Shown piece after piece: positions 1 to 11,244 of a stretch of 64,000 nucleotides of DNA; position 1 is the stretch's first letter; every line of letters starts with the position of its first letter. The translations under genes and the position numbers were made by a program. Origin of the DNA: Micropterix aruncella (taxonomy: Eukaryota; Arthropoda; Insecta; Lepidoptera; Micropterigidae); contig OX155963.1 of the NCBI GenBank assembly GCA_944548615.1, positions 14,758,565 through 14,822,564 of the forward strand. Reading direction: 5' to 3'. A model generated the notes under the pieces. The model was not told the origin of the DNA. It searched no databases and saw nothing but the letters and a program-made list of their open reading frames with translations.

Positions 1-142
1 TTCTGGTTGCGTTGATAGCATTAACGGCGATACCTATAGCAGTTTATTTGGCCATCAATTATAACATTGAAAATGTATGTCTTTTTATGAATAACTGATT
101 TATTATAAAAACCCAATTATTTAACCAATGATAACAACATAG

Positions 143-1825
143 TGTTACGGCCCAGATACCAATGTTAATAGCCCAGAACCAATGACGATTGCTCACTGTC
201 GCTCTACGATTTAGCAGCTAGGATTTAACTGCGAAACACAACGTGTAGATAGCAATCATGGCTTCAAAAATTGAACAATGTTTTGTTATTATGGTCAGTA
301 TAGCGACATTCGTGATATAACAGTATGGCGTCGTAATGTAAATGGCGCTCTAAACATGTTTATATGGTATAAATAATAATAATATTATAACAAACGAATT
401 TTAAAATCATAGCTCTTCTTATTTTTAACTGACTTCAAAAAAGGGAGCAGGTTATCAATTCGGTTGTCTTTTTTTTTTTTTCAATGTTTGTTACCTCAGT
501 ACTTATCTTTTTTATTTGAAAGAATATACTTCCCCAGATTGGTCAAAATCCTGTTCTAATAATGGGATCTATGAGAAATTGAGGAAACTCCTCAAATATT
601 ATCATATGAAGTTGAAAATATACATAATGGGTCAGTTCCGATGACAATGCATTTTTTTTAGGTTAGCATGACCTGATTCTACACATGGTGTTGGCTCCTG
701 ACGAGGGGACTCCTCAAAGGTCAACAGCACAGACACGAAATTTTGTAAAAGCATTCAGTTATGATAGGCCATTCTAAGTTTCATCACGACTGCTGCACCC
801 AGGGTTGGCTCCCGACGAGGGGACTCTTCAACGGTAAACAGCGCAAACACGATTTTTTTATAGGCATTAAATAACGACAGATCATTCTAAGTTTCACCAA
901 CACAGGACTGCGGCACCCAGGGTTGGCTTCTAACGAGATAACTCCTCAACAGTCAACAGCACATACACGAAATTGTATGTACGATTTAAATAATTATGAT
1001 AGCCCGTTCTAAGTTTCACCATAACTGCTGCACTTTGGAGTCTTTTTATTTATTTATTTGGTATTATTATATTATTTGCAAAATTATCCCTATTTTTATT
1101 TAGTATACAGATTCCAATACGTAATTGATACGCACTATAATGTTTAGATAGTTTAATATATTATTCATTTATTGCTGCCATCTATCGCATTGTTTATGTA
1201 TATATAATAGGCGAATGCCATATATTATATTATATGAACATTAAAGTGCCTAATTATTACGTATTGGAAACTGTATACCAAATAAAAAATGAGACACTTA
1301 TTTAAATAGTATTAAAATATTAGGAGCTATGATTTTAAAATTCGTTTGTTGTAATATTATTATTAAATAATAATAATATTATAACAAACAAATTTTAAAA
1401 TCAAAGCTCTCATTATTTTTCTATTATTTACATGAATATCCTAATTTTTATTTAGTACACAGGTTCCTACTTCGGTGTACATGGTATAAATATACCGGTA
1501 TATGGTATAATATGGTATGGTAAACATTGTATGGTAAACATTGTATGGTATGGTAAACATGGCATAAATATACCGGTATATAGTATATGGTATAAATATA
1601 CAGGTTTAAAGCGCCATCTACATTGCGCTGTGTTATACTGTGTTATATCACGATAGTCGCCATACTGAACATAATAAGTGAAGAGTATTAAATTTTTGGA
1701 AATATGAGTACCCTCTTCACATTACGTTTCGTAGTAAAATCCTAGCTGCCAAATCGTAGTACCACATTGAGCAATATAATACCCTTTATTATCAATGGTT
1801 CTGGGCTATCAAGTGCCGCGTAACA
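143..1825. repeat. Nested inverted-repeat (TIR-type) element complex
   Basis: Bases 143-370 pair, as an imperfect reverse complement over more than 200 bp, with 1590-1825. Both outer tips read TGTTACG, and both arms contain the blocks TAGCCCAGAACCA and GCAGCTAGGATTT. Inside lies a second inverted pair: 372-415 (ATTATAACAAACGAATTTTA) against 1318-1365, and that segment is mirrored again at 1366-1410. A third pair (about 1089-1160 with 1210-1295) sits deeper. No transposase ORF and no clear target-site duplication is seen, so the superfamily is unknown. The layout suggests one TIR element that received related elements, or repeated end duplication. Confidence 0.6.
690..1030 (+). repeat. Minisatellite, three units of about 115-120 bp
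   Basis: Three successive units carry GGTTGGCTCC or a close variant (near 690, 804 and 923), then GACGAGGGGACTC, a GTCAACAGCACA block, ACACGA, and a tail CATTCTAAGTTTCACC. The array lies inside the nested inverted-repeat complex, downstream of GACTTCAAAAAAGG (near 431). No coding potential is apparent. Confidence 0.7.
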
Positions 1826-2170
1826 TTGTGCGTTTATTTCTGCGACGGGTCTGAGTTGAGTCACTATTCACATTTATCTACTGTAGCCTAGATAAATAGA
1901 AAACACAGATAATATCGAGATAAAAGTACTTCCGAGTATATTGTAGAAGTCTCTTTGGTAAAATCGATTTGTTGACTGTGCAGTGTACATTATTGCAGCG
2001 TTATTGAAATAGGGAAGCCAGAGTTATTGCAGAACTGTTTCCGGAAGATGTTTATTTTGATATCATAATTAGGATTTGCGAACGTATTTCAGATTAAAAA
2101 TAATTGTATAAGAATATAATAGTGAATGTTTTAGTTTATTGCCCATCGTTTTTTGCCCATCATTCTAATC
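1826..2170. other. No gene recognised
   Basis: AT-rich sequence without a supported ORF, RNA gene or repeat relationship to the rest of the window. Confidence 0.4.
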
Positions 2171-2177
2171 AAATAGC

Positions 2178-3490
2178 TGTCGCCCGCGATTTCGTCGGCG
2201 TGGAATTTTAAAATAACTACACGACTAACCGAGCGATCTACACTGACTGTAATATTATAGAAAGCTAAGTTGATTTTAAAAAAAGCTTCGAATGGTATTA
2301 TTTTTCTTTTTTATTGAGTAGTTTAAATATAAATTTTGATGTCTGTAATATTAAATCAAAGTCTACCGCGCTTATTTGACATTATAAATAAAATAAAAAC
2401 GAATTTACAGTATGAAGTTTGTAACACCCGACTCTTCGGCGATGTTGTAAACGCCCTCGTCCAGGGTAGACAGGTGATGTTTGAAGCTTCGGCGGTTTCG
2501 ATTTTCCAAACGACAGAATTTCACCCTCTTTCTTTCATTCCGTGGGGGTTGAATTAAAAAAAACCATTTCAGTGATTTCAGTCATTTTCTCCACTACGAA
2601 ATAAAGCCTTGTGTACATTTTCGGATTTCAATATCTAACGGTTTGGGTATCTCCATACAAACTTTCCGTCCCTTATTTCACCCCCAAGGGTTGATTTTGA
2701 AAAAAACTGTAAATATGATTATTTTTCATTAGTAATGAATAGCTTAAATATACATTTTGATTTCTGTAGCTTCAGCCGTCTCGATTTTTCATAAGGCAGA
2801 ATTTCATAACTTTCTTTCATCCCGTGAAGTTTCAATTTTAAAATAACCCCTTCTTAGTGGTTCAAATCACATTATCAAATAAAGTCATGTGCAAAATATC
2901 GAGTTTCAAGATCTAAAGGTATGGCTATCTCCCAAAGAATCTTTCATCCCTTATTTCACACCAGGGGTTGATTTTGAAAAAACTATTAATTTCATTATTT
3001 TTATTCGGTAATGAGAAGCTTAAATATAAATTTTGAGGTATTCAGCGGTTTTGATTTTCTATACGAACGAAATTCGCCCATTTTACCATCCTACAGGGGT
3101 TGAATTTAAAAGAAAGATTTCTTAGGCTTTCCCTCCACTATCAAATAAAGCCACATACAAATGTTTTTGCAACGGTTTTGGGAATCTCAATACAATATAT
3201 TTAATATTTCGTCCCCTATATCACCCACAAGGGGTTGGTTTTGAAAAATCGGTGAATCCCATTTTTTTTCATTCATAATGAGTAGATTAAATATAAACTT
3301 TGTTGCCATAGCTTCAGCGGTTTCGATTTTTCGTACAAGGATATTTCACTCTTTTCACCCCCTAAGGGCTTGAATTACCAAAAACCGCTTCTTAATGATC
3401 GCCTAAATTATAAAAGAAAGCCTTGCGCACAATTCTAAGTTTCCAGCCCCAGTGGTTTAGGCTGTGCGCTTTATATGTCAGTAAGTCAGA
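2178..3490 (-). mobile_element. Helitron-like element with four tandem modules of about 270 bp
   Basis: The low-coordinate end reads AGCTGTCGCCCGCGATTTCG, a terminus resembling Helitron ends seen elsewhere in this window when read on the minus strand. Four modules follow, each starting with a GGTTGATTTTGAAAAAA-like block (near 2270, 2690, 2966 and 3233). Each continues with TAATGAGTAGCTTAAATATA, a CAGCGGTTTCGATTTT block and TCAAATAAAGCC. The far end contains GGCTGTGCGC and TCAGTAAGTCAG. The first module is interrupted by a foldback fragment (2369-2478). No Rep/helicase coding is present. The superfamily assignment is tentative; the module structure is clear. Confidence 0.5.
2369..2478 (+). 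repeat. Half copy of the GTTTGTAGCACC foldback family
   Basis: It starts TTTGACATTATAAATA and continues with AACGAATTTAC, GAAGTTTGTAACACC and GGCGATGTTG. This is collinear with the left half of the copy at 59319-59520. The module it sits in resumes at GAAGCTTCGGCGGTTTCG just downstream, which marks it as an insertion. The right arm of the foldback is missing. Confidence 0.6.
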
Positions 3491-4260
3491 GTCTTCTTTT
3501 ATTTAAATAGATTACGCCTGTATCATTAGTAAAGCCGCCTTCGTCAAGAATAAAATCAGAAATATCAACTGAACTCAAAGTTTGCTGAGATTTCCCAATT
3601 TTCTCCTCTCTTTTGTATGATTTGTAATTCTCTATTATCATAGAGTTGACCGAGAAGAGTTTCAGAGTCAATATTTAAACGAATCAAATTTCAGTTCGTT
3701 ATCGGTCCATCATCCAGTTTAATAGAAATACTTGGGGATTGTTTGATACTTGAAGGGCTCGCGCCCTCCTCCCCTCCTTCGGCCTCTTCCAATAAGTTAA
3801 TTAAAGGATCTTGAATTCTTCATGCGAATCCGTTGTACGGCGTTATTGTATCTCGGCGCTAAGGGTCTTGGCCATTGAGATGTTTGCTCGGCATTCGGCT
3901 GCTACACAGACTAAATTCTCACCCAATTAGTAGAATCGCCTTTGATTTCAAAATTGCTCGATAAAGTATCGCTTGTTAACTATTTCTAGTAATTAATTTT
4001 GGGGCTATATTGTTTGGATTGATTTTTTTACCACCTTTTAGATATTTTTCTATATATAAGGTTAAGCTGATTATATTTTAATGCTGAACTTTATTTACAT
4101 AAATTCTTAAATCTAGTTGCTATATATTATTTTGATAACGCATTCTCTTGATTTCGACTAGGTATAATTATATTAAATCCTTAATTATCTACCATATATA
4201 TGATACTACATATATTTTTTCTCGTGACTTTTGATATCTGTCTCTAAGTACAATAATTCG
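3491..4260. other. No gene recognised; degraded minus-strand ORF traces
   Basis: On the minus strand, about 3826-3700 encodes an uninterrupted stretch of roughly 43 codons, acidic and Glu/Gly-rich in the first half and containing KLDDGPIT. After one TGA it runs on in the same frame into NLIRLNIDSETLLGQLYDN. It has no convincing start or splice sites and I recognise no family. It may be a decayed transposon or gene exon. The rest (3831-4260) shows nothing recognisable. Confidence 0.25.
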
Positions 4261-4490
4261 AGAAAGAAATAGGTCTAGTGCGCCCCCTATAACACCGATT
4301 TCAACCACAACTTTTTCAACTCTTGGTATTACCAAATGCCGCCTGCATACCAAATTTCAGCTTAAACAGATTAAGCGTTTAGGCGCTATCGTGGAGGAAT
4401 ACACACAGACACACAGACAGGCTTTTATCTGGAAATGGTCGTAATCGTCTCAGGGGGCTCAAAAAGGATATTTCCGTCATCTCCAAAAAA
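4261..4490 (+). repeat. RTE-like 3'-end repeat, copy 1
   Basis: It shares ordered blocks with 13655-13890: GATTTCAACCACA, CAAATTTCAGCTTAAACAG, AAGCGTTT(A/G)GGCGCTATCG, an ACACACA tract, CTGGAAAT and CGTCTCAGGG, then GGATATTTCC. Text of the kind AATTTCAGCTCAATCGG followed by a short tandem tract is typical of non-LTR (RTE-type) or Helitron 3' regions in arthropods. No coding is visible. Confidence 0.5.
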
Positions 4491-4794
4491 TGCACGTTCA
4501 CCCTACTTACCTGGTCATCGGTTGGTGTATCGGGAAAGTAAGAACTAAAACTATTATAACTGATATATGTATATTTAACATGGTTGTATTTTGATATTAA
4601 TGTGAATACATTCACGATACAAATTATTAATCAAGCAAAAGGTAATGGCAGGCTATTTCCCACTGTCCATCCCTATCAAGAGGTGATTACTCTTTGCTTC
4701 CCTTTCCCTTTTATAGTTAAGCTTCTCGGCTCGGTCGGTTTGTGTCCACAAAGTAAATTCCCTATTTATTTAAATTTCGCCATTAGTACAGTAG

Positions 4795-5170
4795 CTGAGT
4801 AGGCGATTCGTCGGTGGTCGGTCCGCCGTCTTCAAACAATATCTCCCCAGAGCAGTCGGAAAAAGGCCGAGCTGGCAATCGTCATCCCTGCGGCGGCCGT
4901 GGCAGTCTACACGTTCATTATCTATGCGGCGACTACTAATTCCATACCCCTGAGGTTATCGGGGAACCTCCCTTCCGAGCTAACGGGGGCAAAATGCCAG
5001 AGATGGATTCCCCCATTCATAGCCGGCTGCTATTACATAGACAAGCCATGGAGCATTAGCTGAGGCAGCTAAAAAACTGTTAAGCTCTCGACTGTGGCAA
5101 GTCAGTATAACCCCGCTAAATTCCTGTTCCCATTCCTCAAAATTCCTAAATAAAATGCAGAAAAAAAACT
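4795..5170 (+). repeat. GC-rich retroposed segment with A-tail
   Basis: A block clearly richer in GC than its surroundings ends in AATAAAATGCAGAAAAAAAA, a polyadenylation-like signal followed by eight A, as expected for the 3' end of a plus-strand retroposed transcript. It holds hairpin-prone GGTTATCGGGGAACCTCCC. I found no second copy here and no coding region, so the source (LINE 3' UTR, SINE or retrocopy) is unknown. Confidence 0.3.
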
Positions 5171-5924
5171 TTTTTTACTTTATTGTTTTCTTTATTGGCA
5201 CCACTACATAATATGTACATATAATGAATTACCAATATTGATGTTTTAATTAATTGATAATATTGATAGGTTTAAATTTAAAATAAACAAATAGCTAATA
5301 GAATTATGATACCTGCGCTTAGAAAATGAACTGCTACGAATTATTGTATGAAGAGAAATATCTTTGTATCCATGTATGTGAATTTTGTATCTATTTATGT
5401 AGTGTATTTATTCTATGAATGAATTAACTCTATATTATGTCACGTATGGTGAATGTCACATATGGTGAATATTATGTATATTATGTCACATGTGGTGATA
5501 TAATATACTCCATATTATGTCACATGTGATGAATTTTACTACCTATTTCTATAAAAAATATTTCTATATTTGTTAATATAAAACGGTGGAGGGTTAACTT
5601 TTATTTTTCCTTCCTATTCTGTCATCTTTTTTTTTTTTTCGAATTATGTTAGTTTCATACTGCTATTCATGCATCTGCATCATGTGCATCCAAATACAGG
5701 CCGAGAAGCCTTGTTAGAAATGCGATAAGCTCTTTACTTCGGTAACAATGTGACTGATTTTCTTTGTACAAGTATTAAAAAAAAAGAATTGTCGGTTGGC
5801 TCTAAGAAATTATATAAACAGTAAGTCCGCCGTTGTGAACCATATATGCAAAAAATTTGAGTTTTCTCTTGTAATATTACTATAACTAAATACATGTACA
5901 AATTACTAACTCGCCTTCATTAGA
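5171..5924. repeat. AT-rich stretch with a short TATGTCACATATGGTGAA array
   Basis: Between about 5434 and 5535 the motif ATGTCAC(A/G)T(A/G)TG(G/A)TGA recurs four times at irregular spacing. Nothing else in this interval is recognisable. Confidence 0.5.
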
Positions 5925-6197
5925 ATCATTCAATAAACCTCAAAAAGTACTACATTTCTACGAAGTACCAGTTCTTCTCTCCCCTCTCTCCTTCCTGATC
6001 CGATTTCCTCCCTTCGGATATTTTTAGATCAATATATAGTAGTTTATATTTTATGCCACAAATTTATTTGTTTATTATAATTTATTTCCGCAACGCAGCA
6101 TGAACCACTGCATTGCCACAAAAGCTTATGTGGCAATAAACTTCATGTTTTGTATTATATTGCAAATAAGTGCAAATAAAGAGATTGTTATGTGGTT
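5925..6197 (+). mobile_element. LINE (CR1/Jockey-like) 3'-terminal fragment
   Basis: It is collinear with the end of the better LINE copy at 11245-12030. The decayed C-terminal codons (CCTCAAAAAGTACTACATTT beside AAGTACCAGTTCTTC) are followed by a pyrimidine-rich 3' UTR, TTGCCACA...TGTGGCAATAA, and GCAAATAAAGAG. Open reading is lost. It was probably 5'-truncated at integration. Confidence 0.6.
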
Positions 6198-6200
6198 TTA

Positions 6201-6544
6201 TTTCCGTCTAAAATTAAAAGGAATGTTAATATTATTATTTTAACACAGTTTTAATGTTGTTAAACGCACAAACCTTTGTCATATGTTGACGTAAAACTAT
6301 TTAAATTATGGCGGGGTGATAACATAGAGTCGTTGACCTAATTTTCAAGCGGGATGTTTTGGTGGGAACATGTAGGAAACATCATTTCCGAAGTCCGTCT
6401 TTTGAAATGGGTTGAAGAAAAAGTTTGAAGCATGCATCGGTTCAACCGCCTCAAGGCATCTGCATCGAATTTGTAGCGTAACACAAGTCTATATGGTCGA
6501 TTCGTCATATTTAAACGACTATAAGAATTATGACTGTTTATATA
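6201..6544. other. No gene recognised
   Basis: Mixed-composition sequence with no supported ORF or repeat match inside the window. Confidence 0.35.
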
Positions 6545-7030
6545 CCGGGCAGTAAACGATTCCGTGCAGCTTGGCCTATATGACCTGCTCGTTATTTTGA
6601 TTCGGATTAACTCACGGTTCCAATCCCATACGGTAGCCTCCTCGAAGAGGGCGAACGTGGAAAGGACTCTGTTTCCCTTATCGCGATAGGGGGATCCTCT
6701 AAGACCTAGGGGAAGACCTTTGGGCGCTGCTGGGAAGTACGCCTATCGTGCGGCGTCAGAAAATAGACTGTGCACTCCCGAAATAACCGAGGGGGGTTTG
6801 GAAATTTCTCTTATACATTTCCAAAGAGGCGGGGGTGGTTGTTGATCTGGTGTCAGCTATTCTTGAACAGGTCTGTTAGCCACACGATCCCATGTGAAAT
6901 ACGGGCAAAGATTCGCGACCAATTCGACATGAATTACCGTTAACATCAGGTAGAGGCCGTTAAGGACATCAAATCCGTAACCAGACTGTAGGATGGAGAA
7001 ATTCGTGTAAATTAGGTAGTAAGCGCTGAC
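6545..7030 (+). repeat. Family G dispersed repeat, diverged copy
   Basis: It follows the family G order: AACGATTCCGTGCAGCTTGG, ACTCACGGTTCCAATCCC, CCTCCTCGAAGAGG, GTGCGGCGTCAG, a TCTTGAACAGG block, GGGCAAAGATTCGCGACC and CCGTAACCAGACTG. The terminal GGTTCGCCCGTTGTAG block is absent, so the 3' end is truncated or too diverged. This is the most diverged of the copies found here and is non-coding. Confidence 0.6.
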
Positions 7031-7254
7031 TGTGAATAGTGTTGACCATTAAGTCATTAAGTTTACTCAATAGTAGACAGGATGGCATGACGTCGAAATA
7101 ACTTCCTGGAGTAACTTTTCTCCAGTAGTAATCGATACCTCTCAATGTTTATGTATTGGGTTCAGAAGCCGAACCAGTCTGTATAATCAAAATTGATTAG
7201 TGATAATCAAAAACTATGCTATAAGATAAATATTGCAATAAATACTACGACTGT

Positions 7255-7830
7255 TAAGCATGCATTAGGTAGCGAATGGTTTCGTGCAGCTTGGGCTGTG
7301 TTCCATCCAATGTGTTCTCGAATCGGCCCAACTCACGATTCAACTCCTATTCAGAAGCCTCCCCGTGTGAGGGACTACCCCGACAAGGAATCTTGTGGCG
7401 TCTCAGGCCTCACGGATGGTGGATCGGTTTCCCCGGGGGGATTGCCCTCCGGTGCTACTGGATGGTTTGCGCACCGTGCGGCGTCAGCCAATCGGTTGTA
7501 CACTCTGACTAATTACTAAAGAAGTGTGGATGTTGACTTGTTGTAATGCTACTCTTGAAACGACCTATGGGCCACCCGATCATGAGTGGCATTACAGGCA
7601 AAGGACGCCGAGGTCCACGATAAATTAATATTGAATTACCGCTGTAATACAACCGGTATAGGCCACGCAAGCAAATTCGTTCCCGTAACCAGCCGGGAGG
7701 ACGGAGGTATCCTGAAGGTTAATTCCATATGGATATATTGCCAAAACTGGAAGCCAGGGGGCGAAGTGGCCCCACTGGGTTACCTTTCAAGTGGCTCGCT
7801 GTAAGGCGTTGGCCTCTGGCGGGTTCGTAG
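7255..7830 (+). repeat. Family G dispersed repeat, 5' part of a split copy
   Basis: Closest to the inverted copy at 40690-41430. Shared blocks in order are GGTTTCGTGCAGCTTGGGC, CGAATCGGCCCAACTCACG, TTGCGCACCGTGCGGCGTC, CTCTTGAAACGACCTATGGG, AGGCAAAGGACGCCGAGG, CCGTAACCAGCCGGGAGGAC and TAAGGCGTTGGCCTCTGGC. The open frames across it (for instance 7193-7519) are not conserved between copies and are not genes. Homology stops near 7830 and resumes at 8571, implying an insertion of about 740 bp. Confidence 0.75.
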
Positions 7831-8570
<740 letters not shown>

Positions 8571-8665
8571 ATCACCTCACAGACAGAACGATCATTATCG
8601 TTGAAACTTTCGGAGCTGACGGGTTTGCCCGTTGTAGTTGACACAACCAAGTGTTGAGCATACCG
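8571..8665 (+). repeat. Family G dispersed repeat, 3' part of the split copy
   Basis: Contains CGTTGAAACTT, GAGCTGACGGGTTTGCCCG and TTGTAGTTGACAC, the conserved 3' end of family G as seen at 38650, 50890 and 56710. It completes the copy begun at 7255. Confidence 0.7.
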
Positions 8666-9021
8666 CATGGCTTGATATAATAGCGGTGTACGCCCCTAAG
8701 CTAAAAGGCCGCATCTCCCATCGCCCTTCGTCTCTGTGAGAGAAGTCCTAATTGATAATTATACGCTTTCTGTATTACAATTACCCACATTACGCGTTTA
8801 ATCGCCAATGCAATCGCAGAACGTAACGTCAATTTTGTAATATTTTAATTAATAGCCACAGTCGGAAAATCCACGGCAGATATACCATTTTGTATAAGGC
8901 TAGCCATCGGATGATGAGAAGGTTTGACATGGCATGAAAATATTTAGCTCTAATTAGTGCGAATTGTGGAACTCGCAGTATATTTACATATGTGTATGCA
9001 GACATCGTATACCGAGTGACA
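8666..9021. other. No gene recognised
   Basis: No supported ORF, RNA gene or repeat relation seen. Confidence 0.35.
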
Positions 9022-9360
9022 TTTTAATTAGTGACAATTTTGAAGAAGGTGAATCAATACCAGCAAACAAGCAAGTTTTGATTTAAAAAATGTGAAAAAC
9101 AATTTTTTTTATTTTTTTATATTTGGGAAATTTGAAAATATTGATTGATGAATAGAAGTTTGACAAGCGTTGAGTGCGGTGCTTTATCTAGCAATAGTAA
9201 AATACAGAGAGCCTACCGCTATATGGCGCACCACGTTCAACGCTTTTCATATTATTTTTCAAAGCATTAAAATTTTCATATTTCTTTTTTCCAATTTATA
9301 TTAAAATTTCCTTGTTTGCTCTTACTGATTCAACCAGTTCAAGGATGTCACTAATTAAAA
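9022..9360. mobile_element. MITE with TTTTAATTAGTGACA terminal inverted repeats
   Basis: The left end TTTTAATTAGTGACA and the right end TGTCACTAATTAAAA are inverted copies. The inversion continues imperfectly through GAATCA and AGCAAACAAG for about 60 bp. The 339-bp element has no ORF. A second, more decayed copy starts at 23909. Subterminal TTGAGTGCGGTGC and GCACCACGTTCAACGC also mirror each other. No transposase source is visible and the target duplication is not resolved. Confidence 0.7.
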
Positions 9361-9611
9361 AATCATCCTATATATTCCATTATACGCCACACTATGATTA
9401 AACCATTCTGAAAATATGACAAGATTATTAGGAGACAATACAGGTTAGAACTCTATGCAAGTTATATAGAATCCTTGCGAATGGCGTGCTGCTTTATCTA
9501 GCCGAAAGCTTTTCCGCTCTATCGGCGCATGGCCGTCCTCTGAGATCTGAGTGCAATAACCAGTTATCCAACCCTGGTCACAGAAGCGACTTTTCTCGTT
9601 CTCCTTCTCTG

Positions 9612-9830
9612 TACTCTAAAATGCTTTACTGAATAATATCAAAACAGCCACCAGCATCACCACTTTCAAGGCCAGGCTCAAGGAGCACATAAATATTAAA
9701 CCATTAACATAAACGATTCTTTTCCTCCCCCTTCTTCTCGTTCCCTTTCCTTCCTTCGTCGATTTTCTATACTCTGCGTCTTTATTTAGCTTAATTATTG
9801 TGTTGCCTTTATTTAGAGAAGAGCAAGTAA
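9612..9830 (+). pseudogene. LINE reverse-transcriptase C-terminal tail and 3' UTR
   Basis: One frame reads LNNIKTATSITTFKARLKEH and then IN-IKPLT and a stop. The pattern matches the last residues of CR1/Jockey-type ORF2 proteins (...LPxxIrxaxSlxxFKxxLKxHy). Bases upstream are frame-disrupted. The downstream pyrimidine-rich UTR (CCTCCCCCTTCTTCTCG) resembles that after the LINE at 11802. The UTR is interrupted at about 9819 by a short foldback. Confidence 0.55.
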
Positions 9831-9972
9831 GCTTCGTACACTTCGTACATCTCCGCTATCGCGTGACGTGTTCGCGTTTCTGTGTCACACACGCGAACAC
9901 GTCAATGTATTGGATAGCGTAGATTTCTCCACTGTACGAATGCTCCACGCGTACGAAGCCTACCTGTTCTTC
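9819..9972. mobile_element. Short foldback element (about 150 bp)
   Basis: Outer arms GCTTCGTAC and GTACGAAGC, middle arms around CCGCTATCGCG and GGATAGCGTAG, and a perfect inner 13-bp stem GACGTGTTCGCGT / ACGCGAACACGTC together give a nearly complete hairpin. It is inserted in a LINE 3' UTR. No ORF. Confidence 0.7.
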
Positions 9973-10988
9973 CCTATTGTATATTTTTTCTAGTTTTCGT
10001 ATTACTTTATCGTTTTAATTTGTATTGTTCTAACCAACTCAAAACTTGTATTATAACGTTAAGCTACAGGTTAGCTGATAAGTTAGGTTAGCTCATTTTT
10101 ATTGAAATTAACAGTTTTTATTATTATTATTAAAAGTATGCAACAGTCTATAACGTGCCTATTCATGATTACCCTATTCATGATTAAGCTATGGTGTATG
10201 GTTAGTATTTTCCCGAGATTACCCCATTTTCAAGCGTACAGTTCAACAAATTTTTCAGAGGAAATAGCATCTCGACTCAGTTAGAAATAAGGCCGACTCT
10301 CCTTCTACCGGTGCATTGCATTTTGAGGGAACTCTTTTATTTGCTAAAGTACTCGACGCTCTGCTCACATTTTATATCCTGGCCGGAGCGACCATTACTT
10401 TGATTATATTGACAATGCCAGCTGCATCCTTGACATAGTGAACTTTCCTTCATGTCATACAATTCCATTTTGATTTTATATATATACTTCCTTAATATCA
10501 ATTGAAGCTTACTTCTTAAACATTTCATTCTATTTATTAATCTGCACCCCTTTCCTCCTCAAAATTGCACCCCTTTCCTCCTTCTATGTCCTCTGACTGC
10601 AATTCATTGATATTGGCCAATTATAGTCCAAAACCAGCTTACTATCTTTTCACTCAACCCATTCAATTTTATTCACGATGAACAAATGTAGCACACATGG
10701 GAGTTTGGCGGCTTTTCAAAAACCGGCGGGCTCCCCACAGACGTTTGCTAAAGCTCTAATTATGATAACCACTTCCTCGGTGGAAGGTAAAGTGTAGAGT
10801 TTAAACAGCAGATTGACTCTGAAGAAATATATTATCAAGTGGCTCATGACGAAAAGTAGAAGCCAGTGCGAAGAAATGGTGACTCACATCCTGATTTAGA
10901 CCATTTTTGACATATCTGCCGCTTGATACTTGACAAGAAATATAGTTGGTTGATTATGTTTAAAATAAAATAATAATTTTATATTTAA
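9973..10988. other. No gene recognised; one short direct repeat
   Basis: GCACCCCTTTCCTCCT occurs at 10544 and again at 10567 with a 7-bp spacer. ORFs here are short and without recognisable motifs. Confidence 0.35.
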
Positions 10989-11200
10989 CTAGCTGCGCCC
11001 AGCGGTTTCACCCACGTGGTGATAGAAAATTGTGATAATGATGATAGAAAACCATATATCTTTATAAATTATAGCCTATGTGTTATTCTGACGTGTAAGC
11101 TATATTATTGTAAAGTTTCATCAAAATCCATTTAGGTAGTTTTTGCGTAACAAACATCCATACATACATACAAACTTTCGCGTTTATAATATTAGTAGGA
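10989..11200 (-). mobile_element. Non-autonomous Helitron, 212 bp
   Basis: Read on the minus strand it begins TCCTACTAATATTATAAACG and ends GGTTTCACC-derived GGTGAAACCGCTGGGCGCAG followed by CTAG, with host T next. It has a GC stem about 10 nt before CTAG and A and T flanks, as expected of rolling-circle transposons that insert between A and T without target duplication. It is a sister of 40273-40491 and 49363-49798. No coding capacity; it depends on a Rep/helicase in trans. Confidence 0.85.
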
Positions 11201-11244
11201 TTAGATTTACAATCTTACATATATTATGTGCATAGTGAGGAACC

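Noticed and set aside
3486..3830. Minus-strand open stretches with KLDDGPIT and LNIDSETLLGQLYDN
   Set aside because: Interrupted by a stop, no start or splice support and no recognisable domain; kept only as a trace in the gap entry.
4379..4615. Minus-strand ORF whose first 35 codons end at CAG followed by GTAAGTAGG, a strong donor
   Set aside because: The acceptor side is purine-rich and the region runs into an RTE-like repeat; a chance donor in repeat text is more likely than a coding exon.
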